Assembly: GCA_964036275.1 (NCBI GenBank)
Contig: OZ038440.1
Location: forward strand, 682,001-746,000
Direction: 5' to 3'
From: Litoditis marina
Taxonomy: Eukaryota > Nematoda > Chromadorea > Rhabditida > Rhabditidae
Length of the DNA: 64,000 nucleotides
The notes beneath the pieces were generated by a model. The model was not told the origin of the DNA, did not search any database, and was given only the letters and a program-made list of their open reading frames with translations. Of this stretch, positions 51,601 to 62,626 are shown piece by piece. The first letter of the stretch is position 1. Every line of letters begins with the position of its first letter. The position numbers and the translations under genes were made by a program.

Positions 51601-52571
51601 TTTCCCTGGTTTTGCGGCTGACCATCATTATTGGCGCGCTGCCAGTTTGGCCCGCACAAATCAAATGGATCACTGGTCTCGGCGCGCTAGCCAAGAATCG
51701 ATGTACAGAAGCCTTGATTTGCATATCACTGATTTAAATTTTAACTGTTATCGTGCTCTATTAGCAATTACCGCAACGCGTATGTTGTACGGAGCGGTTT
51801 TAGATTATTCCATTTTTTGCGTTGGGCCGTTCCCTATTAGCGTTCATACCGTGTAAAGCACACCGTACGATATGTGGTGGAATTGATTGAGTTATTTGAG
51901 TACTTCACCAAAACTTTGTATAGGGGGAGGAGATAAGTTTTTCATATTGAGAATCAACGGATTTCAACGACATTTCCCGCCCACTGACCATCCATTTTCG
52001 TGTTTTCTATACATGCGCGCTCAGCGCCAAACTACAAAGTCCATTTTATCAAAACTACAAACTTCAAACTACAGACACGTATTTTGACATTTTGTTTAAA
52101 CATGTTTACATCAGAAACCTTTTAAGAACCATTTATTCGGAGAACAAATGTGTTTAAAAAAGTACCTTATGTAGAAATATCAAACGGAAATAAATTTACC
52201 TGGCGCTGATGCCTGGTATGAAGGGGGTACCTGGCCGGAGTGATTGTTCAGAAGTTGTTCTGGAATTAAATGAATACATTATGTAGTGAAAAGGAAAAAT
52301 AGAAGCAACTTGTGTGTCGTTTTAAAACGAAACGATTGGTGTTTCATGTTGAAGATATTTCTAAACGTTTCTCTTTACTATGGATCGGTTTACTCTGCAA
52401 AAAACACTCTGAACAGGAGAAATTGGAAAAAATTTTATTGGAAAAACCAAGAAAGAACAATACTCTATTTAAAAAGGAGAAAACTTTCAGTAAAAGTATC
52501 ATAACAAACAAATGTATAAAGTTATTATTGTTGTAGCTATGATGTAACTTACCTTCCGGACGCTGTGCCAT
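45659..52571 (-). CDS. TMBIM / Lifeguard (GRINA-type) seven-helix membrane protein, 12 exons, 320 aa
   Basis: Exons 52553-52571, 52200-52259, 50392-50496, 49538-49649, 49253-49310, 48658-48752, 48204-48294, 47738-47877, 46985-47066, 46527-46601, 46217-46335, 45659-45665, all in phase. Family members are ER/Golgi-type membrane proteins that leak Ca2+ and inhibit apoptosis. The cytosolic N-terminus is rich in Pro/Gly/Tyr/Gln (GPYGQPGYNPQYQNPGYN), as in GRINA/LFG. The family signature SDRTIRAAFIRKVF lies at 99-112 and is followed by hydrophobic helices LLVVAIMTAI, GVFFATYLALV, LAVGFMTMMI, LLALIICTVCC, GIMFILSMCLVAFGL, FLYTVYAGLASLLFMF; LAIDVQ and DIVYIFWMLLSLFG close the fold. The last coding exon is 7 nt (protein end FGSKD); if the final GTACGT donor is skipped, the frame reads on 21 residues to a stop at 46150. 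C. elegans has several paralogues, so no symbol is given. Confidence 0.93.
45966..46087. mobile_element. Foldback MITE family A, copy 6
   Basis: TTAAAGAAGGACGATTATGT ... CCACATAATAGTCCTGCTTT, in the last TMBIM intron. Confidence 0.85.
47152..47396. mobile_element. Family B foldback element, copy 4
   Basis: TATAGTCTGTTCCACGCACT ... ATTGGTGAAACAGACTATA, 245 bp, in a TMBIM intron. Confidence 0.8.
48821..49091. mobile_element. GGTAACC-rich foldback element E, copy 2
   Basis: GCCAATTCTACAACTAACCG ... CCCGGTTACATATAGCATTC with GGTAACC/GGTTACC words throughout; inverted relative to copy 1. In a TMBIM intron. Confidence 0.85.
51566..51856. mobile_element. TIR element D with TAAA target duplication
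   Basis: CACGGTATGAACGCT at the left and AGCGTTCATACCGTG at the right, flanked on both sides by TAAA. 291 bp with no conserved ORF. In a TMBIM intron. Confidence 0.75.
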
Positions 52572-53496
52572 GGTTGCCGGTGATTTTCTGAAAAAAGTCA
52601 GCATGATGCCACGAAAAGGGTTCGAGAGGAGGGTATTAGTTTTGATGAGAAAGAAAGCCGGATTATTTTTATCCGATACAAACCAGGCAACCTCAGTATG
52701 ATGTTCATGTGATCGCCATACCAAGAAACAATATGATCGGATATAGTCTTTCCCATTCTTGCACGAACTTTTACAGTATGCATTCGAAACTTATCACAAA
52801 TCAATGTTTGCCAATAACCTTGGAAAAAATATCAAACGTGGGAGTCGACTTAGGAATGATACGGATATGTATAAAATACGAAATTCAGAATCAAGAAAAA
52901 CTTATGAAAAAACCATATTTGCCACGAACAATACACAAAGCCCTAGATTCAGAGCTCCGAGAGGTCCCTTCCCATTTTCAGTTGAAAAATAAAAAAAAAT
53001 ACGGAGAGAGCCATTCAGGTCATTTTCCTACAATAGTGTTTGAGTTTCCAATCGCTATGGTTGCCTTTTGAAAAAAAGTGTCTATCGAGTTCACGAAAAA
53101 CAAATTGGAATACACAGAATGTATAATGAGATTGAATGACTTAATCTGAAAGGTTATATTGAAAATTAACATAAAGTTTTTGATTTGTTTGTGGGATTAG
53201 AAAATGTCCATTCGAGGAAAAGGTATAGTATTTTTCAGAAAATGTTGTAATGTTTTACAGAGCACACATTTATTATTATACTATCACAAAGTCCTTGCGA
53301 CACATAATACTTCTTAATCTATTAAATATAAAATTAGTGGTAAAATCGACGGGCCGATGGTATGTTTTCAGTTGGTACAGGCGAGTTGCCTACTTCATAA
53401 ACAAAGGAGGTGACTCATCCCTGAGCGGAAAGAAAGGAGTACAGAACAACACTAAATTGAAAAATAGGTTCAAGGAATCCTAGATAGTTCTAGAAT

Positions 53497-53567
53497 TGTA
53501 GTTTGGTGTTGGAACACAGCACAATTTTCCCACTTTTCCTAATCAGCCCCGGAATCAAACTACAATA
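53497..53567. mobile_element. Short GTAGTTTGATC-end element
   Basis: AATTGTAGTTTGGTGTTGGA ... CGGAATCAAACTACAATAAC, about 70 bp. Confidence 0.45.
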
Positions 53568-53803
53568 ACAATCGAACGAATGTGCCAGGCTCACTCCGAG
53601 CTCATTCATACTCTGTTTCACACGTACGTGAAGAAATAAAGTATGAAGGTAACACTTTCCTCCAATAAATGAACACTAATTTTTTTTGCAGTGTATGCGC
53701 CCAACTTGTTTTCCAAAGTTCTGCAGCAAGTTCGATACTGTGTTAGAAAAAGACAGCATCGTATCCCCTTAATTTTCAATATTGCGAATTAGACCAAAAA
53801 TAA

Positions 53804-53821
53804 GGGGGGGGGGGGGGGGGG
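53804..53821. repeat. Homopolymer G18
   Basis: Uninterrupted run of 18 G, followed by TACGATG. Potential G-quadruplex on the plus strand. Confidence 0.95.
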
Positions 53822-54479
53822 TACGATGTAGTTATAGGAATCATATTTTTTGGCGGAAGTATGAGAACAAGGTGGTTTGCAATGCGGACTTTCATGCTTT
53901 AACTTTTCTTAGCCGCTGACAAAGGGGGTTGAGTGAATCATTCAGCATACAGGCGAGATCTGTACTTTTTCCATGAAAACGTTCGATCGGTAGACCTCAC
54001 ACAATCACCCAGGTAATATAGTTGCATATGTGAATAAGATATATAACGTATTCTACTTTTCGTAATATTTGTTCGACAGTTCACATAGCTAGGTGAAGCA
54101 AACAACCAGCCACCAAACTTTAAAACTATAGGGTGAACTAAAATTGAATTTTGAAAATATGAGTTTCCCCGTGTCAGTATAGCTAAACTAGTTCCCACTT
54201 GAAACATAGTGATTGTCTATCACTCTACGGAATAACTTCTCCGCTCATGCCAGTAGAGAACGAGAAAGGCGGAGTTGTTTAGTTTATGAACCGAAAATTA
54301 GAGCAGAGTTCGAAAAATATTGTTTCAAATTGCAGGAAAAGGCCTTATATTTCGAAAGACTGATAAGAAAATCGATGTGGTGTTATCTATTTTGACCCTC
54401 AGATAATATTACCCACCCTGAACTACCTAATTCAAATAGAAGTAGATAAAAATTATGATTACTTGTTTTCACTAAAATA

Positions 54480-54660
54480 TAGTCGTCGCCAACGGAAAGG
54501 CGGGAGGGTACTGTATCTAACTTTCCGCTGTGTACGAACACAGGCCCTCGATTCCAAAGCTTGCCCGAGATGTGCACTAATAGCGCAGTGGTTAGCGCTC
54601 TGCTACGAATATTTTGCTCACAGGTTCGATTCCGGCGAGAGACAGAAATTTATAAATTAT
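54480..54660 (+). mobile_element. tRNA-derived SINE-like element, copy 2
   Basis: It starts AGTCGTCGCCAACGGAAAGG. A box TAGCGCAGTGG (54581-54591), with GTTAGCGCTCTGC after it, and B box GGTTCGATTCC (54623-54633) are tRNA-like and correctly spaced. Same 5' head as 23629-23806, so a mobile tRNA-derived unit and not a functional tRNA. Confidence 0.75.
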
Positions 54661-56809
54661 GCACCCACTATATCTGTTTTGCGAGAAAGCTTTGTAGGAA
54701 CAAACCGGAAAATTCAAAAGCACTCAAGGCAAAGCAGATACTGTCATTCCGTTCGATTCGGCTGTTTTTGTAGTTGTGTTTGCTACAAAACTGTACCCGC
54801 AATGAATGATTTTAGGGCTTCTTCATACTTTTTGTCGGCGGCAGATGCATAGAGCAACGCATGATCAATACATACGTACAGTACACACGATCGATAACTA
54901 TGAATTGCCTGTCTCAGACTAAAAAATTGTATGAAGAGATGAAGAGGCCTCTAGGGAGAGGACAGTTCAGGGAGAATCGCAGACTTTTCAAAGCAGCCAA
55001 GCAGTATGTTTGTATTCAGCATTTGCTCCAGTTAGCTTCTATTTTTCAGTAGACTATTTTATAACTTGTTTCTCGACATCTCAATCGTTGAGCAGTCGAG
55101 GTGCCTCATTTGCCACCTATGGTCTATTCGTGTTGAACTGTTAATGAAATGTCGCCACTCGAAATAGAAAATCATACCTACTCGTGGTTGGTTCAGATAA
55201 CAAAATCAGCTATGTTACTTGATAGTTTTGAAACATTAGTTTTCCAATAATGCCTATGCTAAGTGTTCATATTTGTTCTATAGAATCTTGCGACTTTCGG
55301 TTCGATCGCTTCGCCAAGCTGTTTATTTGTCGTTGACCATTCTTTCTAAAACTCGGCGAAAAAAGTTTATCAGAGGTAAAACAGACAAAAAGATATGACA
55401 GACAGGCGAAATGACACAAAAATGACACGTCTACACCCAGATTCAGATTCAGGCGAGGATGACACGGAAAATATGACAACAAACATATATGACAACAACT
55501 AAAGATCAAAATATATGACAAAAGGCAATGACAGTATGCGAAGATATGACATCATGTAAGTAATAATAATGATAGTATGAACAAAAAAGACTGAGATAGA
55601 TAAGCGCTAGAAAACTATTCTACCACAAGTATAGTTGAAAAACGATTACGTGAAACGTCTATATAACTCGAAACAGTTTTCAAAGTTTCGATTTTGAATA
55701 AGCACGTGAACCAAATGAGAAATATCGCGCTTTGTGGCTTGACAAAGTTTTGTGGTTCTCGGAGAAAATATCGCCGAGCGCATGCAAAATCCGCCCACTT
55801 TTTCGGCCGCGAGGCCTATTTTGCGGACCGCATGCACTCCCGGGAAGTGCAGGCGGGCCGCAAAACGAGGGCTTGCCCTCCGCAGTCAGTGAAACGGTGT
55901 TAAATAGTCCAACTGGGATATTCGTGTTTGGATAATTCAGTAAATTCGAAATTGATGACAATTTTCAACAATTGGTGATAGTGAAAGTGAAATTGCCACC
56001 CGTTTGACATCCATCTACTAAACCTCGAGAAATCATGACCAAATTGTAGCCCACTTCCCACCCAGTTACTAAATGTAGTAGTGAATGATACGAACGAAAG
56101 ATGCTTGAAGTAGTTCTCTCTCAAACCAAAACATTACAGATAATTCAAGAAGACACATTATTCCGTTTGGGAGTTCAATGCTGCGAAAGTTTATCTCACT
56201 CCCCTTATTTAAATTCAACGCCGTACGCGGTCGTCATGCCCGCGGTTTACATAATGAACGTAATAAACGATATGTCGTAGTCGTCATTTTCAAATATTTT
56301 CATCATCATATTTAAATATTTTTTTGTATTTTTGTTGTTTTTACAACCTTACTGAAATTTATTTCTTGTTTTAGTGTAGTGTGTCGTTGATTTCGTGCGT
56401 TATGTGTAAGTTTGCCTTTGCAGCTCTTTTCTTTGCTCATTTTTTGGCTACTTTTCACATGTTTCGAATATTTGGAAAATTTGCTACTTGAAAACCACCT
56501 AAAAACATATTTGTTGATTTTAGTTCGAACCAGCAATCTGAAGTAACATAGTGCTCATGTATTTTCATCGTATTTAACAGTTATGCATTACGAGTAACCC
56601 GTTTTTTTCTAGTAATCACAAACTTGGTTGGTTTCTTATGTTGTTTCTCAGGTATCTACAGCATAATTAAGGTCACTCGTACAAACAATCTATTTTTTTT
56701 AACCAACCAGGTTCCATTTAGTTCTTTTTGTCTATCCAACCGGGCTCTCGTGCGATTATCTAATTTTGTGCAGAGTATTTATACTAGAATACGCAAGTCT
56801 CCAACTTTC
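54661..56809. other. Intergenic, repeats only
   Basis: Contains an ATATGACA/AATGACA-rich stretch (about 55375-55560) and the GC-rich foldback described at 55745-55885. No gene recognised. Confidence 0.35.
55745..55885. mobile_element. GC-rich GCATGC foldback element H, copy 1
   Basis: Repeated GCGGACCGCATGCACTC- and GTGCAGGCGGGCCGCAAAA-type words in inverted arrangement; related to 58998-59132. Confidence 0.5.
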
Positions 56810-57194
56810 AGGGAACATGATGTCATCATATTTGTCATTTGGATCAAGCAGAGAGGACAATAAAGAGTCGTCGATCGTCGATGACTTCTTCAGTCGGAGT
56901 CTATGTTTTTAAGGTGAGTAACTCATGTCTTGTCGTATGGTAAGAGCAGATAGTTACTGACTATGACACGCTTGCAATGCCACAATTTTCACTTCTTCTA
57001 ACAAAATTTGATTTTGAATTTTGAGGGAGACGGAAAGTTGACTTTAGTTTAGTACTTTAGTTTTCGTTATGCCCTTGTCCGCCGCCCTTGCTTGTGTAAT
57101 TACTTGAAAATTGAATTGAAATGTGTTGGCGGTTGAAACAGTGCTGACTCACTCAAATTTTCATCGTCTTTTTCATCATTTTCATCGGTTTCAT

Positions 57195-57288
57195 CGTGTC
57201 ATCGGTTCTTTAAACTGCAATTGAAAAATGTATTGCAGTTTAAAAGACTGAAGCGTTCGGATTGCACCACATAATCGTCCTTCTCTAG
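57195..57288. mobile_element. Foldback MITE family A, copy 7, left end lost
   Basis: TTCTTTAAACTGCAATTGAA ... ACCACATAATCGTCCTTCT; the left terminal arm is missing. Confidence 0.75.
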
Positions 57289-57814
57289 GTAATTTTTTTT
57301 TGTTGCCAGGAAAAAATTGGGTTATTTAAGTGTGGTGTTATGAAATAAATATAAAAATAGAACAATAGTTAGAGTTAAGGGTTCTCGGATTCTCGGTCCG
57401 AATGGCGCAGGCTGTACTACTGAATAGATGTCATACTATAAAACAAGCAAAATTATCTATTAAAATCGCCTATGCGATGTTGTTTTACCTGCTCAAAAAC
57501 TGTAAATTGCAGCTGTTGTGGTGTCGAAAGTGCCTTGACGCATAAAAAAAAATGTATCACCGTGCAACTGCAGATGCTGACTTATTTTTTTTTAAATATT
57601 GAAATATAACACAATTTACGATCAACCAAAGCCGTCGCATAACGGTCTACACAATTATCCCATCCTGGTTAGTTACGTGAATCTAGCCCAAATTGTAGCC
57701 CACTTCCCACCTTGTTTCAAACTCATCTTGCAGGTAGCCGAAATTACATGGCTTTGGCTTTTGAAGTGTGATTTGCTGGTTGCTGCGTTCAGTCATGAGG
57801 TTGGTAGTTTTAGC

Positions 57815-57845
57815 TGTATTTATATTTTTCAACTGTTCAGAATTA

Positions 57846-57881
<36 letters not shown>

Positions 57882-57912
57882 TAATTCTGAACAGTTGAAA
57901 AATATAAATACA
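57815..57912. repeat. 98-bp perfect palindrome with (TA)n centre
   Basis: Arms of 34 nt (starting TGTATTTATATTTTTCAACT, ending GTTGAAAAATATAAATACA) are exact inverted copies around a TATATA core of about 30 bp. Confidence 0.9.
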
Positions 57913-58997
57913 TATATATATATATATATAGTTTTCTTATTGGCATTTGTTGAAAACTAGGTCAGTCGTCGCACGTTGGACATACATACTGCTTTCGTTT
58001 TTAGATTGCTCTTAGAGAATGCTCTAGCGTCTGGCTGTTCACTCGAAATACTAGTGAGCAGCCGACTTGACAAGTTGACTCTTCTCATAAGTCTTTCTCT
58101 CAGTTGGCATTTGTCAACTACTATAAATATATATTAACATCAAGTCACGCCTCACTCATCCTAGTCTATTCTCACTATTCTCAGTGTACTTCAATTTGAC
58201 GATCTTGCAGGTAACGCAGCCTACTCGTCGATGTAATCCCATTCCCTACACGACTGGGAAGAACCATAAGGTTAGTTAATAGTTGATGTTTGAATTTATT
58301 TCACTGTTTTTCTTGTAATTATAAGGTGTATAACTTGTTGAAGCTAGTCTTCTATTTTTCAACTAGTGACCATTCCCACTCCTACTCTTCTATACTTTGT
58401 TCTACCTGTTCTCACAGGTGAGGTCCGACTATTCTTCAAAAACGAACCCGCTATTTGCTTAAAATATTTGAACCTTTATAATGTTGGGTTTTTCCATTTG
58501 AACCGTAATTACCGAAACACAAGGTAGTATAGAATGTTCATTGAGTGGCGTCTGGTGTACCAAATTCACCCTTATTTGGTTTCGTATGAGTTGGTGTGCC
58601 TTCGATAAAACAAATAAATATTGAACTATATACTTTTTTGGTAGTCTTTTCATAAAACGAGAGGAATCTCTTTTTTAATATTCTGTTGTAATAGTTACTT
58701 TGCACGTGTTGTTATAATATGTTTCTTTGTAGGTATCTCCTGGATCAGGAGCGCAAGAGGCGCATCAACTTCAATTGGAACTTTCGCTCAAAAAGCTCAA
58801 AAAGTCGTTCACATATGTTGTGTGATAATTGATTGATTGTTTGATTGTTGTATATATGATTGGAGTTTTGTGTTGGTTGCTGCGGTTTTATAATAAAGTT
58901 TATGAAAATGGATCTCATGGTTATATCTGCTTTTCCTTCGTATATAAAACTAATTATGATTATGGAACGATGGAATTTTGTCAGAACGGCTGGTATC

Positions 58998-59132
58998 ATA
59001 TTTTGCGCCCCGCATGCCCACGATTTGCGGGCCGCATGCACGAAATTAGCGATCGGAAGGTTGTACGCAAAGGCCCGGCATTTTGAGTGCAGGCTGCCCG
59101 CAGATTTTGGGCATGCGCTGCGCAAGATGTTT
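58998..59132. mobile_element. GC-rich GCATGC foldback element H, copy 2
   Basis: ATTTTGCGCCCCGCATGCCC and TTTGCGGGCCGCATGCAC on the left; GTGCAGGCTGCCCGCAGATT and GGGCATGCGCTGCGCAAG on the right (inverted). Confidence 0.65.
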
Positions 59133-59805
59133 TCCCAGTAGCACGTCTTTTTACAAAACAAATGAACGACAAAAAAAAAGAAAGAAAAGCAACATGCGCA
59201 CATGAGCCATATGACAAAGTCTGCGAAGGGACAGAGACAGCTCACTCAGAACTACCTCTTATATCACTTGTACTCTGACCTCTGAAGTTCGGAACAAAAG
59301 TTGTTTTTGAGAGTTTGGAAGAACAATTCTTCTTTCAAGTTCTACTACAACCAGCTAGCTTTCCCTTCAACATTCTTCAGAGAAAACTAGATAGCAATGT
59401 GGTTGTCAAGAGAGTTTGACCTTGATGTTGAACTTTCAAAAAACACTTGGGTGCCGAGTTCAGAGTACAAGAATGAAGTTATAACCAAATAAAACTGATA
59501 AAACGTACACATGAGTTGTTACAAAAAACTGACTGAAAAGGACGAGAGTTTGAGAAGTGCCATGAATTTTTATTCTAACGTTTAAAGTGGTCTACGGTAG
59601 CCAAAACTGCTCGCCCGGTCGTCTCTAAACTACATATCAGTGCAAGTGTTTAGTTTAGCGTTACTCGCAGCTCTAAAAAAGTTCAAAAAGCATGCTCCTG
59701 CAAACTATTGACAAGCTGAAAAACTTTTTCTAAGTGTTCCTTGTGTGACTTTAGAGAGGTCGACGAACTTCTTCACCAATGTACATCTTTCCAGTCAGCA
59801 TCATG
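59133..59805. other. Spacer downstream of the cysteine-rich gene
   Basis: No gene seen. TTTATT at 59569-59574 (minus-strand AATAAA) is a possible poly(A) signal for the gene ending at 59806. Confidence 0.35.
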
Positions 59806-62626
59806 TCAGATATCTCGCAGTGGGAAGCAATTGGGAAGGGCGCGGGCGAGGTGCGCGCACGTAGCCAACGCTGACAGCTGCGGAAACACTGCAATGACAC
59901 TAATGAACTGATTTAAAAACATTTCTATAGTTGAAATGACTTGAAGGTTTTACGATAGGCCAATGACACAGTGCACTTTGGCTTTATCTGCTGATTTTTG
60001 GTGTTCGTAATTTCTGATGTGTGCCCAGATCAAACTACAATACAGATTCGATCACACCTTACACGAAAACTCTAGGGGAGATAAACAGTTTGATAGCATT
60101 TTTGATGAGTGTAGGTTAAAATACGAAATCCCACATTGAAAAGTACAATAAAGAAATTAGCTTAATGTGCGATTGATCCTCAAACATTATCCAGTAGAAA
60201 ATGGAATGTATTTATGGATTCTGCGAGTATCTAACCAGAAACGAACCAAAGTTCAATTATTGATTTTTCCAGACTAACCTTGTTCAATGGGTTTCTGAAC
60301 TGGCACTTCTTGATCTTGGACAGTTTCTCTTTCGATCGAAGGGAGGGAGTCTGCATGGAAGAGACGCAGACAGAGGAACAGTTTCCTTCTGGATCGTTGT
60401 CGTCACTGGCGAAAACGGCACAACATTCAGTATCTGAAATTTTATAGTTAGTTCAACTTATCTGTGTTGACTAGTAATCTAGCAAGTCCTGTAGTTTGTA
60501 GTAACTTTTCCACAGAACACTTATAAATTAGTGGTAACAGTTTGGAAGTTCTGTAGTGATTAGGATAGCAAACTGGAGAGTGGAGACCTATCAATGAACC
60601 TCCTAAAACCAACTATTTGATAAATGTCTTTTCAAAATTGTTATTGTATGATGTATGTCTGCAGAGCGTGGGGCAGACGTGGTTCGAAAAATATGGAGAA
60701 CCGCGGACACCAAAAGTGGTAAGCTGCACCATCTTTACATTGATGAATTTGAGCACGGGGTAACCAACCTCGAAACCCTGACGAGCCAAACGTAACGAAT
60801 AGCGAAAGTTGTGAAAGTAAGCACAAAAGCCTGAACTTTACCTTACCTTTATGGTTATTGCGAGGCGTAGTACAGTAATAGATAAAATAGGTAGGGGGTG
60901 AGTGCGTTGAGACCAACTTATAGTGGAGGGTTAGGGGCGGGACAAACCCATGCTAGCACCAATCAGATTAGAGGACGCCAGCCAATCAGAAGAGGTCACG
61001 AGAGAAGAGAGAGTGGAAAGAAGAAGAGAAAGGGTAGAAGAGAGAATATTATAATCTAGAGAGCAATACAAAAGGAAGGGAGGCATGGAGAGGCTTTCAA
61101 AATGTATTCGATTGGTACATTTACATTTCTACCTTGTATAGAGAGAGGGCAGTCTGTGATGTCCGAGAGAGTCAACCAAAATTTCATCAAAAAGCAATAA
61201 AATATCTCACCTTCGATGTTGGCGAACAGCTTGCTTCTTTCTCCGAACAACTTCGTTTGAATACAATCGGAAGCAGTTTCCATCGCAGAAGAGTCGTTAA
61301 AACAATGAAGAGGTTTTCTGAAAATAGGTTGAGTATACTACTCGTCAACACGCGTAGTCACGTGAGCAACCCACAGAAATGAAGAACTTGTTAGGAGAAA
61401 AGATCGAGTGCCATGTTTCTTCACGTCTTAGGTGGTTTTTTGGAAATTAAATTGTAGTTTAAGCTGAATCATGTGTACAGAATAGAGGCTATGGGAACAA
61501 ACTTGATGAGGATTGCCAGAGACAAAGATAAAATGTTTGACTAAATATTACAAGTTATAATTTCATAATGCAGTTTATATGTTAGTATAACATCATATAT
61601 TCAGAGCAGGTATCTATCTACATGGTTAATTGTTGCTGTTGGCTGAGGTTATAACCGGCCTACCAGCGGGTTATTACTTGCCCATCAGGAATGTCACCCA
61701 AAGAAATAGACCAATCGGCACTCGTTTATGTTATATCGATCCGCTCATTGGTTCTTAGCGTCCATTTTATTGATCGCTCCAATACTACTACTCGTAAATG
61801 GATAATTCACGTGGAACGTGAAGTCGGAAACGTAAACGTGAACGGGACACGGTTGCAATATCTGGTGTGTTACATATATTTTACTTGGCTGATAAGGATT
61901 TGATGCTAGTTTTGAAATTAGCACAAACCTGATAAACTGGGAAGTTTTACTCTTTATAATTTCTCAGAAATAATTTAGCTCAACTTACAAGAATTTCACG
62001 GAGTCCATACAGCAATCTCGTGCCTCTTTCGGACAGCAGGAATCGACAACGTTTTGCAGATCTGGAATATTATCTTCAAAGAGATAAATATATCTTCATA
62101 GATCTTCAAAGAAAATACTTTGAGTTTTGTGATCATTCCATTTTCTCAGTTTTTATGACGAGCCAGTGGAATGATCTTTAAATGTGGAAATTTTTTGTAA
62201 ATTGATTGGCTCTACATCTACCGTCTACAAGGTACACTGCCCCGTGGGTGGTTCAAATTGGTGCGGCGCAGCCCGAATCTACCCCTGCCCTTGGCCAATT
62301 CTGAACCGAGGGTAACTACGTCAATTAAGACTATAATTAGGGAAACCACCAGGCAGGGGTTACCAAAGGTTCGACGCGTTTTGGGTTTTGGTAGCATAGT
62401 TTCCGAAGTGAATGCGTATATAATATTGGGTGATAACCTACTGTACTTTTCTAAAGTAAGAAACACATAACTCAAAAGACAGTGGCATTCTATCTCTATA
62501 CTTTTTGAGAGATATTCAAAGTGGGTTTTGGATATTAATTGAATAATGTGGAATAGCAACCGAACACCTACCGACTGCTCCTGTGATCAACCAGAGAGAA
62601 CAGAGAACAGCCAGGGTTCGGAACAT
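59806..62626 (-). CDS. Secreted cysteine-rich protein, possibly DB-module type, 5 exons, 153 aa
   Basis: Exons 62572-62626, 61989-62061, 61211-61317, 60279-60433, 59806-59877, in phase. The first exon is a signal peptide (MFRTLAVLCSLWLITGAVG). The mature part has about 14 cysteines including adjacent pairs: DSCCPKEARDCC, LHCF, SDCIQ, TECCAVF, NCSSVCVSS, KKCQF, ATCAHL, PNCF. The CC...C...C spacing in the fourth exon resembles the nematode DB module (PF01682), a domain of small secreted proteins of unclear function; this is a resemblance, not a firm assignment. The last exon is the least certain: its acceptor CCGCAG and phase fit, but the frame ends after only 23 residues. The start ATG lies 8 nt after a TTTTCAG acceptor, so a spliced leader or an upstream leader exon is likely. 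Confidence 0.65.

Larger units (their letters stand above)
52572..54479. other. Upstream region of the TMBIM gene, intergenic
   Basis: A TTTTTCAG acceptor (AG at 52588-52589) lies 17 nt before the TMBIM ATG and is a candidate splice-leader site. The rest is AT-rich; no gene recognised. Confidence 0.4.
56810..58830 (+). other. Weak plus-strand exon candidates
   Basis: After a TTTCAG at 56804-56809 an ATG frame reads SSREDNKESSIVDDFFSRS up to a GTGAGT at about 56913, with a TAA just before that donor. Downstream, TTGCAG/TTGTAG acceptors open short exons near 57734 (AEITWLWLLKCDLL), 58211 (QPTRRCNPIPYTTGK) and 58733 (GAQEAHQLQLELSLKKLKK, ending in a stop) that can be joined in phase 0. No family resemblance; exon order and reality are unproven. 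Could be a small lineage-specific gene or a non-coding transcript. Confidence 0.2.

Noticed and set aside
54574..54645. Functional tRNA gene
   Set aside because: A and B boxes are present, but no clean cloverleaf or anticodon arm is visible and the unit is repeated with a non-tRNA head, so it fits a SINE.
62218..62345. Spliced-leader or tRNA-like gene
   Set aside because: GGTTCAAAT- and GGTTCGAC-like words occur, but no leader sequence followed by GT donor and no tRNA fold could be drawn.
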